Source of the DNA: Maribacter algarum (ex Zhang et al. 2020)
GTDB lineage: Bacteria; Bacteroidota; Bacteroidia; Flavobacteriales; Flavobacteriaceae
Direction: 5' to 3'
NCBI RefSeq assembly: GCF_005885635.1
Contig: NZ_VATY01000001.1
Coordinates: 1,736,001 to 1,800,000 of the forward strand
Length of the DNA stretch: 64,000 bases
The position numbers were made by a program, and so were the translations under genes. A model generated the notes under the pieces. The model was not told the origin of the DNA. It ran no database searches and was given only the letters and a program-made list of their open reading frames with translations. Each line of letters begins with the position of its first letter. Within the stretch, counting starts at the first letter, position 1. Of the stretch, positions 56,894 to 64,000 are shown one piece after another.

Positions 56894-57643
56894 ATGAAAA
56901 AATCAATTTTATTGACAATAGTATTATGCGCATTTTTATTACTTCCTAAAAGCAGTAGTGCGCAAGAAATAACCAATGTAAAATCTTTTGACAAAGTAAT
57001 CGTAAGTCCGCATATCGAAGTTGTTTTGGTAGAAGGTAACGAGGAATCTGTAAAGATTGAAAACGCGAAAGTTTCCGAAGATAAAATCAATATCAAAGTA
57101 GAAGGAAAAACGCTGCGACTGTATTTGGATGGAGCGAAAACCGTTACCAAGCAAGAACGGGTTAGTACCGATAAGTGGAAAGGAAAGCGTGACATTTATC
57201 AAGGTACAATGGCAAGAGCTACAATCACCTATAAAAATTTAAGAGCACTTTCTATCCGAGGTGAGGAAATCGTGAAATGTGAAAGTCCCATTGAACAGCA
57301 AGAACTTAAACTTACCATCTATGGTGAATCAAAAGTGTATTTTAATTCAATTACTACAGAAGAATTAACAGTTTCTATTTATGGAGAAAGCTATTTAGAG
57401 ATTCAGGGAGGCGATGTCGGTCGACAAGTGTATCGTGCTTATGGAGAAAGTGAAGTAAACACCTTGGATATGGAAAACACATCCACAAAAATAACGGCTT
57501 ACGGAGAAAGTAATTTCAGGGTCAATGTTTCAGACCGTTTGAAGGTAACTTGTTATGGAGAAACCAAAATCAATTATAAAGGTGATGCTGATGTTGACAA
57601 AGGAATTGTAATTGGGGAAGCCAGGATACGAAAAATCGGATAG
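56894..57643 (+). CDS. DUF2807 (head GIN domain) exported protein
   Basis: 249 residues with signal peptide MKKSILLTIVLCAFLLLPKSSSAQ. The body is a right-handed beta-solenoid-like repeat in which YGE[S/T] recurs five times every 20-23 residues (TIYGESKVY, SIYGESYLE, RAYGESEVN, TAYGESNFR, TCYGETKIN), typical of DUF2807, a domain annotated as putative autotransporter adhesin. Probably surface or periplasmic. Ends before a terminator. Confidence 0.85.
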   Translation: MKKSILLTIVLCAFLLLPKSSSAQEITNVKSFDKVIVSPHIEVVLVEGNEESVKIENAKVSEDKINIKVEGKTLRLYLDGAKTVTKQERVSTDKWKGKRDIYQGTMARATITYKNLRALSIRGEEIVKCESPIEQQELKLTIYGESKVYFNSITTEELTVSIYGESYLEIQGGDVGRQVYRAYGESEVNTLDMENTSTKITAYGESNFRVNVSDRLKVTCYGETKINYKGDADVDKGIVIGEARIRKIG

Positions 57644-57666
57644 ACCGACTGAACAAAAAACAATCC

Positions 57667-57697
57667 AAATCCTGATGCGAAACCATCAGGATTTTTT
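57667..57697 (+). terminator. Intrinsic terminator of the DUF2807 gene
   Basis: AAATCCTGATG, loop CGAAAC, CATCAGGATTT followed by TTTT: an 11-bp perfect stem 23 nt after the stop. Confidence 0.86.
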
Positions 57698-57773
57698 TGT
57701 GTTAAAGTAGCCGTTTTCATTCAGTTCAATTCGAATATTTTGTAACTTAAGGAGAATCTGAAAATCAATTGCT

Positions 57774-58229
57774 ATGGGACTTTACGCTTTACCTATTCGT
57801 TTTGGGATAGCCACAAGTGGTTGCCTTATTATTTATTTTTTGATGCTCTCTCTATTCGGGCTACATACTAATGTCTTCTTTAGTCTGTTCAATGCGGTAA
57901 TTACCGGAGTTGGCATTTTCTTTGCCATAAAGATGTTTCGTGAACGAATAGAACATGATTTTAATTACGGAGAGGGCTTTATTGCCGGGATGGTAACAGG
58001 TGGAACCGCCACGCTAATTTTCACTATGTTCTTCACCTTATATGCGACAGAATTGAATGCTGAATTTTTGGCCAACTTATCGACCACATGGTTTCAGCAA
58101 TATCAGTCCTTTGAGGCCATTGTTTTCTTTACGGTAGCCATTATGGGTTTTGCAACAACCTTAGTACTTACGCTGTCATTTATGCAGCTTTTTAAGACTT
58201 CGAACAACCTAGCTAAAAAAACAGCTTAA
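57774..58229 (+). CDS. DUF4199 membrane protein
   Basis: 151 residues with four transmembrane helices (starting IRFGIATSGCLIIYFLML and VFFSLFNAVITGVGIFFAIKMF), ending in a short basic tail. DUF4199 is widespread in Bacteroidota with no known function. It is the gene immediately before the rplU promoter. Confidence 0.84.
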   Translation: MGLYALPIRFGIATSGCLIIYFLMLSLFGLHTNVFFSLFNAVITGVGIFFAIKMFRERIEHDFNYGEGFIAGMVTGGTATLIFTMFFTLYATELNAEFLANLSTTWFQQYQSFEAIVFFTVAIMGFATTLVLTLSFMQLFKTSNNLAKKTA

Positions 58230-58245
58230 ATTCTAGCTAAATCTC

Positions 58246-58275
58246 TTGCAGATTACCTATTTACATGTATATTTG
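58246..58275 (+). promoter_or_regulatory. rplU: Promoter of rplU-rpmA
   Basis: TTG (58246-58248), 19-nt spacer, TATATTTG (58268-58275): the best complete match to the Bacteroidota consensus in the window. The leader to the ATG at 58343 is about 60 nt. Confidence 0.75.
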
Positions 58276-58306
58276 CATCCGCTTAAAGAAAATTTGAGCG
58301 ATTAAT

Positions 58307-58319
58307 CTCGATTATCGAG
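58307..58319 (+). promoter_or_regulatory. rplU: Small hairpin in the rplU leader
   Basis: CTCGA, TTA, TCGAG: a 5-bp stem in the leader RNA. It could be the remnant of a ribosomal-protein autoregulatory structure; too short to be sure. Confidence 0.3.
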
Positions 58320-58342
58320 TAAATTTAAATCATATACACGCT

Positions 58343-59041
58343 ATGTACGCAATTGTAGAGATGGCAGGGCAGCAATTTAAAGTTGCAAAAGACCAAAAAG
58401 TATATGTTCACCGTTTGCAAACAGAAGAAGGTAAAAAGGTAACTTTTAACAATGTACTTCTTTTAGACGACGGAAAGAACATAACTATTGGCGCCCCGGC
58501 TATAGACGGAGCCGCTGTTGAGGCCAAAGTCATTAAGCACCTAAGAGGTGACAAAGTAATCGTCTTTCATAAGAAAAGGCGTAAAGGGTACCGTAAGAAA
58601 AACGGACACCGCCAGTCGTTGACTGAAATCGTAATCGAAAGCATCGTTGCTAAAGGTGCTAAAAAAGCCAAAGCAGAAGCCCCAAAGAAAGCCGCTCCTA
58701 AAAAAGAAGCAGCGCCAAAGGCAGAAACTAAAGCTAAAGCAGCCCCAAAGGCAAAAGCAGCTGAGCCAAAAAAGGCAGCAGCTCCTAAAAAGGCAAAAGC
58801 CGACGATTTGAAAAAGATTGAAGGTATTGGCCCAAAAATCGCTTCAACTTTAGTAGAAGCAGGTATTGCAACTTTCGCTGACTTAGCAAAAGCAAAACCA
58901 GCTAAAATTTCTGAAATCATTGCAGATGTCCGTGGAAACCACGTTACAGACACATGGCCAGCACAAGCGAAACTAGCTGCTGATGGCAAATGGGATGAGT
59001 TGAAGAAATGGCAAGACGAATTAGACGGCGGAAAAGCGTAA
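58343..59041 (+). CDS. rplU: Ribosomal protein bL21 with HhH C-terminal extension
   Basis: 232 residues, more than twice the usual about 103. Residues 1-103 are an ordinary bL21 (MYAIVEMAGQQFKVAKDQKV, KKRRKGYRKKNGHRQ). Then comes a Lys/Ala/Pro-rich linker (about 104-153) and a helix-hairpin-helix-like domain from residue 154 (DDLKKIEGIGPKIASTLVEAG), ending in a short acidic tail. Other flavobacteria share this layout. The extra domain might contact rRNA or another protein on the 50S surface. Followed by rpmA. Confidence 0.93.
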   Translation: MYAIVEMAGQQFKVAKDQKVYVHRLQTEEGKKVTFNNVLLLDDGKNITIGAPAIDGAAVEAKVIKHLRGDKVIVFHKKRRKGYRKKNGHRQSLTEIVIESIVAKGAKKAKAEAPKKAAPKKEAAPKAETKAKAAPKAKAAEPKKAAAPKKAKADDLKKIEGIGPKIASTLVEAGIATFADLAKAKPAKISEIIADVRGNHVTDTWPAQAKLAADGKWDELKKWQDELDGGKA

Positions 59042-59095
59042 TTTTAGAATTAATAACCAGACCCTGAAAAAGGTTCAGGGTGTAAACAATATATC

Positions 59096-59356
59096 ATGGC
59101 ACACAAAAAAGGTGTAGGTAGTTCGAAAAACGGTAGAGAGTCAGAATCGAAACGATTAGGAGTTAAGATTTTTGGTGGTCAGGCTGCGATTGCAGGTAAT
59201 ATCATCGTAAGACAACGTGGTACCAAGCACAACCCTGGTGAGAACGTATATGCTGGTAAAGACCATACATTACATGCTAAGGTTGACGGAATTGTACAAT
59301 TTACAAAGAAAGCTGGCGGAAAGTCCTTTGTTTCTATTGAGCCTTTTGAAGCTTAA
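59096..59356 (+). CDS. rpmA: Ribosomal protein bL27
   Basis: 86 residues. [24 protein letters not shown] at the N-terminus and [26 protein letters not shown] in the core are bL27. The N-terminus reaches the peptidyl-transferase centre directly; no cleaved extension is present. Standard partner of rplU, 54 nt downstream. A strong terminator follows. Confidence 0.97.
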   Translation: MAHKKGVGSSKNGRESESKRLGVKIFGGQAAIAGNIIVRQRGTKHNPGENVYAGKDHTLHAKVDGIVQFTKKAGGKSFVSIEPFEA

Positions 59357-59380
59357 GAAATTCTTTCTTTATCATATTGA

Positions 59381-59415
59381 AAAACCCCTCTCCAGATATG
59401 GAGAGGGGTTTTTTG
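59381..59415 (+). terminator. Intrinsic terminator of rplU-rpmA
   Basis: AAAACCCCTCTCC, loop AGATAT, GGAGAGGGGTTTT and then TT: a perfect 13-bp stem, the strongest in the window, 24 nt after rpmA. Confidence 0.92.
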
Positions 59416-59493
59416 TTTAAGCATGTCATTTAAGTCTGTTGTAATTAGTAGTTTTAAAAATCAAGTTTAAAATAACCCAAGGATAAAAATTAA

Positions 59494-60072
59494 ATGAAAA
59501 CCCAACTAATTGCAATCATCGTAACTTTTCTTTTCAGTAGTTGCAAGACCAATACTTCCCAAAAGACATCTGGTTCAGAAGCTGATGTTACGAATAAAGT
59601 TAGCAGTGAAATCACCTTTCAAGTTAAGGCCGTTGAGAAAGAAGACTTAGAGATTTTTGAAGATGGAATAATCCCTTGGATTTCGATTAAAAAGCCTGAA
59701 TTAGAAATTAAAAATTTAATAGGAAAAAATGATATCGTACTAAAAACAGCTAAAGCGAGTTTAGTTATAGACTATCCATTGGAAAAACCCGTTCTGATTG
59801 AAATCAAATCTGCAAATGCTTCTGGCTTTACAAGAAAGGAGTTAGTTGAAATCATTAGCAAGGTATATCACCGAATTTATCAGGAAGAGGAAGATTCTGC
59901 TCAAACCAAAACTGTTCCTATTAGCGAACGACAAGGCTTAATAAACCGGAATAAAACGGATGGAAAGTATGGTATTTGGGGCCATGATATTGATGACCTT
60001 GACCTCAGCTCTATTGTTGTTAAGGAAAAAGAAAATGGTCGAATCGAATTAGAATTATTTATTGAATCTTAG
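59494..60072 (+). CDS. Hypothetical lipoprotein
   Basis: 192 residues with a lipobox (FLFSSC). The C-terminal half holds a stretch recurrent in uncharacterised Bacteroidota proteins (ELVEIISKVYHRIYQEEED, then GKYGIWGHDIDDLDLSS). I cannot assign a function. Begins a run of hypothetical same-strand genes after the ribosomal terminator. Confidence 0.68.
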   Translation: MKTQLIAIIVTFLFSSCKTNTSQKTSGSEADVTNKVSSEITFQVKAVEKEDLEIFEDGIIPWISIKKPELEIKNLIGKNDIVLKTAKASLVIDYPLEKPVLIEIKSANASGFTRKELVEIISKVYHRIYQEEEDSAQTKTVPISERQGLINRNKTDGKYGIWGHDIDDLDLSSIVVKEKENGRIELELFIES

Positions 60073-60148
60073 GATACCTAAAATACTAAATAGGGAAAGT
60101 TCGAATAAAGAATTGTTAAACAAATCGAACTAGATAAGAGTAGTTGAA

Positions 60149-61342
60149 ATGAAAAGAATAGTTTATTTAGTCTTGATTTTAAGTTTGGTTTCTTGCAATT
60201 CGAGAGGTACTAAAAAAACAAAATACGAGAGGGATTCAATCCAAGTTTCAGATGAGAATGAATTACCTAAAGGTAATGAAGAAGCACAGGTTGAAAAGCC
60301 CAAATTAAATACTACTGCAATACAAAAATATGCTCAGTTGATTCTTGAAAACAAAGTTAGCCCCTCAGATAACAATGAGACTTTCGAATGTCTAGATCAA
60401 CTATTCCAAGAAAATAAGAAAGATTTGAACTTCTATTTTGAAGTTTTCCGAGTGATAGTCAAGAAATCAGATGGAGCTCTATCTGAGGTGATTGGACAAT
60501 ATATTGTCACTTTTCTGAGGTCTTACCCTAATTACTTTATTGAAAGGTACACAGATTTCGAATTTGAAGAAAAAATGCGGTTTATTGATTTTATGGCCTA
60601 TGAATTCTACTTTGCTGGAACCGATTTCAAGGTTGAAATTAATGAGTTCTTTGCGGGGATTAACAATGCTCAAAATTTAGATTCTGATGACCAAATAAGG
60701 ACTCTATCTGAAATTAAGGAGTTGGTGACGAAAGCTACTGAAGGCATTATAGCAGGGTCAAACTTGAAGAATAACTCGATTTTGGATTCAGTAGAGTTTG
60801 ATAGTAATTATATAAGATCGAAAACTTCTCCATTATCAAAAACAATCGATATAGAAAAAATCAATGTTGCCCTGTTGGAAAAATTGCCAAAAAAGTTTAT
60901 CAGCGAACATCTTTCTCCTTATAAAATTGAAATTGGTTATCCAGAACACCTAACAGATGATTATCCCGATGAATATGTATTTCTTGAATTTAAAGTGTTC
61001 GAGAATTTTAACCTCTATACTTTCGTACATGATAACGAAACTTGTTGCAGAACTCTTTACGCAGTAACAATTGGAAAAGAAAATAACAACACAATAAACA
61101 TAGGTGTCATTGGATACGAAGGAGGTGATGGTGGTTGGGTAGGGAAGCAGTATGGGAGTTGGACAAGCGAAGCAATAATTGAAACGACTACAACGTCTGA
61201 TTATGATGAAGATTTAATTGAAAGCAATAACAATACGGAGGTTGACACAACTTGGTCATTTATTAAAATTGACCAAAACGGTTATTTTGAAAAAACAGAT
61301 TCTCTTGCTGTAAAATATATTGGAGATAAAAAAGTTGAATGA
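60149..61342 (+). CDS. Hypothetical lipoprotein
   Basis: 397 residues, lipobox LSLVSC. A helical central region (residues about 55-200, DNNETFECLDQLFQENKKDLNFY) precedes a beta-rich C-terminal part (EVDTTWSFIKIDQNGYFEKTD) that resembles a small exported beta domain. No family recognised. 76 nt after the previous lipoprotein gene. Confidence 0.65.
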   Translation: MKRIVYLVLILSLVSCNSRGTKKTKYERDSIQVSDENELPKGNEEAQVEKPKLNTTAIQKYAQLILENKVSPSDNNETFECLDQLFQENKKDLNFYFEVFRVIVKKSDGALSEVIGQYIVTFLRSYPNYFIERYTDFEFEEKMRFIDFMAYEFYFAGTDFKVEINEFFAGINNAQNLDSDDQIRTLSEIKELVTKATEGIIAGSNLKNNSILDSVEFDSNYIRSKTSPLSKTIDIEKINVALLEKLPKKFISEHLSPYKIEIGYPEHLTDDYPDEYVFLEFKVFENFNLYTFVHDNETCCRTLYAVTIGKENNNTINIGVIGYEGGDGGWVGKQYGSWTSEAIIETTTTSDYDEDLIESNNNTEVDTTWSFIKIDQNGYFEKTDSLAVKYIGDKKVE

Positions 61343-61480
61343 ATCCAGAGTTGAATTAAGAACCCATACCAGAATAAAGTTCAAATAATGAATAATATTT
61401 TGTTTTAAATAAATTATTGTGGTTGGTCTCCAAGTGGCGAATGACAATATTAACCGCTAAATGAAAATCTAAATTAAAAA

Positions 61481-61879
61481 ATGACACTTGATGAAAGACT
61501 AGTTTTTTGTAAAATATGCGCAAACCGAAAAATTGATTTTAAAACCGGACTTGTATGTAGTTTAACAAATCAAAAACCCGAATTTGAAAATGAGTGTGAA
61601 TATTTTGTCATTGACGAGAAAGAAGCTGAAAGAAAATTGAATCTTAGCCTTGATGCAGCTGGACCTTCCAGAAGCCAAAAAGGTTCTTTGAAGCCATCAA
61701 AAAATATAAATTATGGTGCTTTTCTCGCTGTAGCTGGAATTATTGTTCTACTATTTTTGTCAATTTTATTCGGTGCAATGATCTTAATAACTGGTATTTC
61801 ATTCTTAATTAGAGGTTATTCACAGAAAAAAATCCTGGCAGAAAATGTATCCTTTAAGGAAAGGTTGAAGAAAAATTGA
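61481..61879 (+). CDS. Membrane protein with N-terminal Cys-rich motif
   Basis: 132 residues. The N-terminus has four cysteines (CKIC, then VCSL and ECEYF) spaced like a small zinc site, found in other flavobacterial proteins beginning with a similar LVFCKICANRK phrase. One or two hydrophobic helices (FLAVAGIIVLLFLSILFGAMILIT) follow. Unknown role. Its ATG is 138 nt after the preceding stop. Confidence 0.68.
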   Translation: MTLDERLVFCKICANRKIDFKTGLVCSLTNQKPEFENECEYFVIDEKEAERKLNLSLDAAGPSRSQKGSLKPSKNINYGAFLAVAGIIVLLFLSILFGAMILITGISFLIRGYSQKKILAENVSFKERLKKN

Positions 61880-61942
61880 CATGTGTCAAACATCTTGTTT
61901 TATAAAATACATTCGGACAATTATTTCAAAAGTTTAAAAAGG

Positions 61943-62323
61943 ATGAGAAAATGGATCGAAGATAGATTAATCATCATCATTGTTTTAATTCTTATTACCT
62001 ATGGACTTTTTACTGTTGAACTAACTCCCACCTGGGGTATCAACAAAACGGTAAATTGGATATGGGATATAACTAATTTACTTTTTTTGATACCAATAAT
62101 TTTTTGGGTGGCGTTAATGTTGATTTATAGTTTGCTTGCAATTTTCAAGATTTCGACTAACTTAATCTTATCTAGCATTCAATTAATTCTGTTACTAGTT
62201 TTATTATTTGTAGTTCAGAATCATTTGCATGATTTGTACCTGCACTTTTCATTGTCCATGGTTGGATTATTGGTGTTAATCATCAATACAATCACATCCA
62301 TTAGAAAAAAGTGGGTTTTATAA
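61943..62323 (+). CDS. Four-span membrane protein of unknown function
   Basis: I prefer ATG 61943 (MRKWIEDRLIIIIVLILIT), 126 residues; a GTG at 61883 adds 20 residues of unconvincing sequence. Four hydrophobic helices with little soluble part. Unknown function. It overlaps the next gene by 13 nt if that gene uses its GTG. Confidence 0.6.
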   Translation: MRKWIEDRLIIIIVLILITYGLFTVELTPTWGINKTVNWIWDITNLLFLIPIIFWVALMLIYSLLAIFKISTNLILSSIQLILLLVLLFVVQNHLHDLYLHFSLSMVGLLVLIINTITSIRKKWVL

Positions 62324-62802
62324 AGTTTAAAGAAAGGATAGATATTGTAATATTAAAAGTGGACGAATTAATTGTGCATAAAAGTTGGTGGAAGCGGAAT
62401 AGGAAATGGTTTGTTCCTCTAGTTGGCGTACTTTTCGTCTTTGTTATTTCGATTGCATCTTCACCAATTGTAGGTAGAATATCCGATGTTGCAAAAGCTT
62501 ATCTGGACCCAAATCTAATGAGAACCGCCATATTGAAAGCCCAAGCAAATGAAGATGTAGTAGGGCTTTTCGGTAGCTTAGAACCGGTAAGTGGATTGGA
62601 TATGATGCGAGGAATCGTGAACTATTCAAATAATGATATGACAATTGATATTTACGTTCATGTCAAGGGTTCCAAGGGGAAAGGTAGAATGAGAGTTTTT
62701 GCGGATTGGAATAATGATAAATGGATATATAATAATATTTCGGTTGTGGGTGAAAATGTTGAGGAACCGATTGTTGTCGTTGAAAAAACAGTAAATAACT
62801 AA
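62311..62802 (+). CDS. Coa1/Tim21-like membrane protein, paralogue
   Basis: 163 residues from a GTG start (an ATG start within the first residues is not available). WWKRNRKWFVPLVG enters the membrane; the domain after it shares GLFGSLEP, GIVNYSNN, VKGSKGKG and KWIYNNISV with the protein at 34934-35368 (WWKRNWKWVVP, GVLGSPIE, GSYNYTNG, ISGPNGSG). The pair are clear paralogues of the Coa1-like family. Function unknown. Confidence 0.7.
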   Translation: MGFIKFKERIDIVILKVDELIVHKSWWKRNRKWFVPLVGVLFVFVISIASSPIVGRISDVAKAYLDPNLMRTAILKAQANEDVVGLFGSLEPVSGLDMMRGIVNYSNNDMTIDIYVHVKGSKGKGRMRVFADWNNDKWIYNNISVVGENVEEPIVVVEKTVNN

Positions 62803-62822
62803 TCACAAGACTCAAATAAAAG

Positions 62823-63026
62823 ATGATAAAATTTGTAAAATATTGTTATTCTCTTTTAGTAGTAATGTTGGCATTTGGCCTGCTTACATTATTGGGTTTA
62901 TGCTTTGGATATGGTTTGGACAGTTTAATTTCTAACTGGATTTCATTTGCCATCTTATTTGGTAGTTTGGCCCTTGGTTTAATCATAGTGGGACGTATTT
63001 TAAGAAGCCTAGAAAATAAACTATAA
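62823..63026 (+). CDS. Small two-span membrane protein
   Basis: 67 residues with two helices (LLVVMLAFGLLTLLGLCFG and FAILFGSLALGLIIVG). It follows the Coa1-like gene by 20 nt. No family recognised. Confidence 0.55.
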   Translation: MIKFVKYCYSLLVVMLAFGLLTLLGLCFGYGLDSLISNWISFAILFGSLALGLIIVGRILRSLENKL

Positions 63027-63064
63027 ATAAGGATAATTCAATTATGTTATAAGAAAATAGGTAA

Positions 63065-63982
63065 ATGAAAAGGAAATTAATCATCCTAAAACTCATAATC
63101 GTTACGTCGATAGGGTTCTTAATTGCTTATTTATCGCCAAAAGTAGTTCCCGGATTAACGAAGTATGGTAGTGACAATGAAATCGAATCTCTTCATCAAC
63201 CTCTAAAAAAGGCATTGCCTGGAGAGTGGCTGAGTATTGTGAAAGAACCGGGTCAAACTTTTGAGCAATATTCTAACAGTAATCCTAACGGGAAAACCAA
63301 GAACAGGAATAAGATTTATATAAGACCTATTGGCAACTTCTCATACACTGAGAAAAAAGTACTGAAATCGACTTCAGAATATTTAGAGAACTTTTATGAA
63401 CTCCCAGTTGAAATATTGGATTCAATATCCATAGCACTGATTCCTAAAACCTCTTTTAGAATTCATCAAGGTAATCGACAAACAAGCGCAAAATACATTC
63501 TAAACAATTTACTTGCGTCAAATATACCCAATGATGCCGCCGCTTATATTGCATTCACAAAGATTGATTTATATAATGAAGCCAAGAAAAATTTTGTTTT
63601 GGGACTAGGCAATCTTGTTAACCGCTCGGGAGTTTATTCGATGGCTAGGTTCGGGAATCCTGATAATAGTGATTTAGCTTACAAGATGTTTGTTTCTAGA
63701 ACGTTTAAGATTGCTTCCCATGAATTGGGGCATATATTCGGCGTTAAGCATTGTATTGACTATAGGTGCATAATGAATGGAAGCAACAGTTTGATCGAAA
63801 GTGATTCAAAACCTGTGTACTTTTGTCCTATCGATTTGAAGAAGGTTTGCTGGAACTTGAAAATCGACCCAGCCGAAAGATTTATGAAATTGAAGACTTT
63901 TTGGTCCAAAAATAGATTTGAAGAAAATTCAAATTTTTATCATAAAAGTGAAATCCTTATTAATTCGAACGTTTTGGAATGA
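63065..63982 (+). CDS. Archaemetzincin-like zinc metalloprotease
   Basis: 305 residues with an N-terminal helix acting as signal anchor (LIILKLIIVTSIGFLIAYL). The metal motif SHELGHIFGVKHC (HExxHxxGxxHC) is followed by IDYRCIM, the archaemetzincin Cys-x-Met pattern, then FCPIDLKKVC. The family's last CxxC is altered (Cys then Asp at the CxxC position; a Cys comes later). Archaemetzincins are metzincin peptidases; an exported, anchored one would act in the periplasm. The stop is 18 nt before the window's end. Confidence 0.78.
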   Translation: MKRKLIILKLIIVTSIGFLIAYLSPKVVPGLTKYGSDNEIESLHQPLKKALPGEWLSIVKEPGQTFEQYSNSNPNGKTKNRNKIYIRPIGNFSYTEKKVLKSTSEYLENFYELPVEILDSISIALIPKTSFRIHQGNRQTSAKYILNNLLASNIPNDAAAYIAFTKIDLYNEAKKNFVLGLGNLVNRSGVYSMARFGNPDNSDLAYKMFVSRTFKIASHELGHIFGVKHCIDYRCIMNGSNSLIESDSKPVYFCPIDLKKVCWNLKIDPAERFMKLKTFWSKNRFEENSNFYHKSEILINSNVLE

Positions 63983-64000
63983 CTAATCTAGAGGTATTAA

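Noticed and set aside
58567-58989. 140-codon minus-strand ORF opposite rplU
   Set aside because: Alanine/phenylalanine/serine-rich mirror of the Lys/Ala-rich linker; a compositional artefact.

Overview
The window is one contiguous chromosomal stretch of a gliding member of the Flavobacteriaceae (phylum Bacteroidota). The evidence is the gliding genes gldE and gldD, a giant protein with a type B type-IX-secretion C-terminal domain, a TonB-dependent receptor with a carboxypeptidase-like N-terminal domain, many SPI/SPII-exported proteins, moderate-to-low G+C, lack of Shine-Dalgarno sequences, and several promoters of the Bacteroidota form TTG-N17-23-TAnnTTTG. The genus cannot be fixed from sequence reading alone; a marine Maribacter/Zobellia-like genome would fit. 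No rRNA, tRNA, CRISPR array, prophage or insertion sequence was seen.

Region by region. 0-1.8 kb: the 3' end of a GH3 beta-glucosidase and exonuclease III. 1.8-10.2 kb: a 2805-residue SprB-repeat adhesin-like protein on the minus strand. 10.5-16.4 kb: a Tas-type aldo/keto reductase, then a minus-strand block with radA, a degenerate esterase, a flippase-like membrane protein, panD and panC. 16.5-26.2 kb: a short glycogen-synthase-like protein, a DUF4270 lipoprotein, glmS, a TonB receptor, and atpD-atpC. 26.2-28.6 kb: a GNAT acetyltransferase and an M61 peptidase. 28.7-38.8 kb: a scattered biotin locus (bioF, a DUF2007 protein, bioD, bioA, a ketoacyl synthase, bioB) interrupted by minus-strand genes. 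38.7-41.4 kb: recX, rng, a 29-residue basic protein missed by ordinary ORF calling, and HU. 41.6-45.8 kb: mutY, ssb, gldE, gldD and a membrane protein. 45.8-52.9 kb: a membrane-bound AraC-type regulator, a DJ-1-like lipoprotein behind a 14-bp inverted repeat, two serine-hydrolase-fold proteins that lack the catalytic serine, an NTF2-like protein, and an exported protein built of 29-residue repeats. 52.9-59.4 kb: a serine/threonine dehydratase, an MBL-fold hydrolase, a lipoprotein, an HMA protein, an EamA transporter, a DUF2807 protein, a DUF4199 protein, and rplU-rpmA. 59.5-64 kb: an AT-rich string of hypothetical lipoproteins and small membrane proteins ending in an archaemetzincin-like protease.

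How the parts work together. Much of the window is conserved flavobacterial core: pantothenate (panC, panD), biotin (bioF, D, A, B plus a ketoacyl synthase but no bioC or bioH), amino-sugar (glmS), ATP synthase F1, DNA repair (xth, radA, recX, mutY, ssb), RNA processing (rng) and ribosome (rplU, rpmA). Gliding and type IX secretion are represented by gldD, gldE and the giant T9SS cargo. The most unusual parts are the 45.8-52.9 kb set of exported proteins with eroded catalytic motifs next to a membrane regulator, the short repeat that has become protein-coding in both bioF and the neighbouring ketoacyl synthase, and the tiny Lys/Arg-rich gene between HU and rng.
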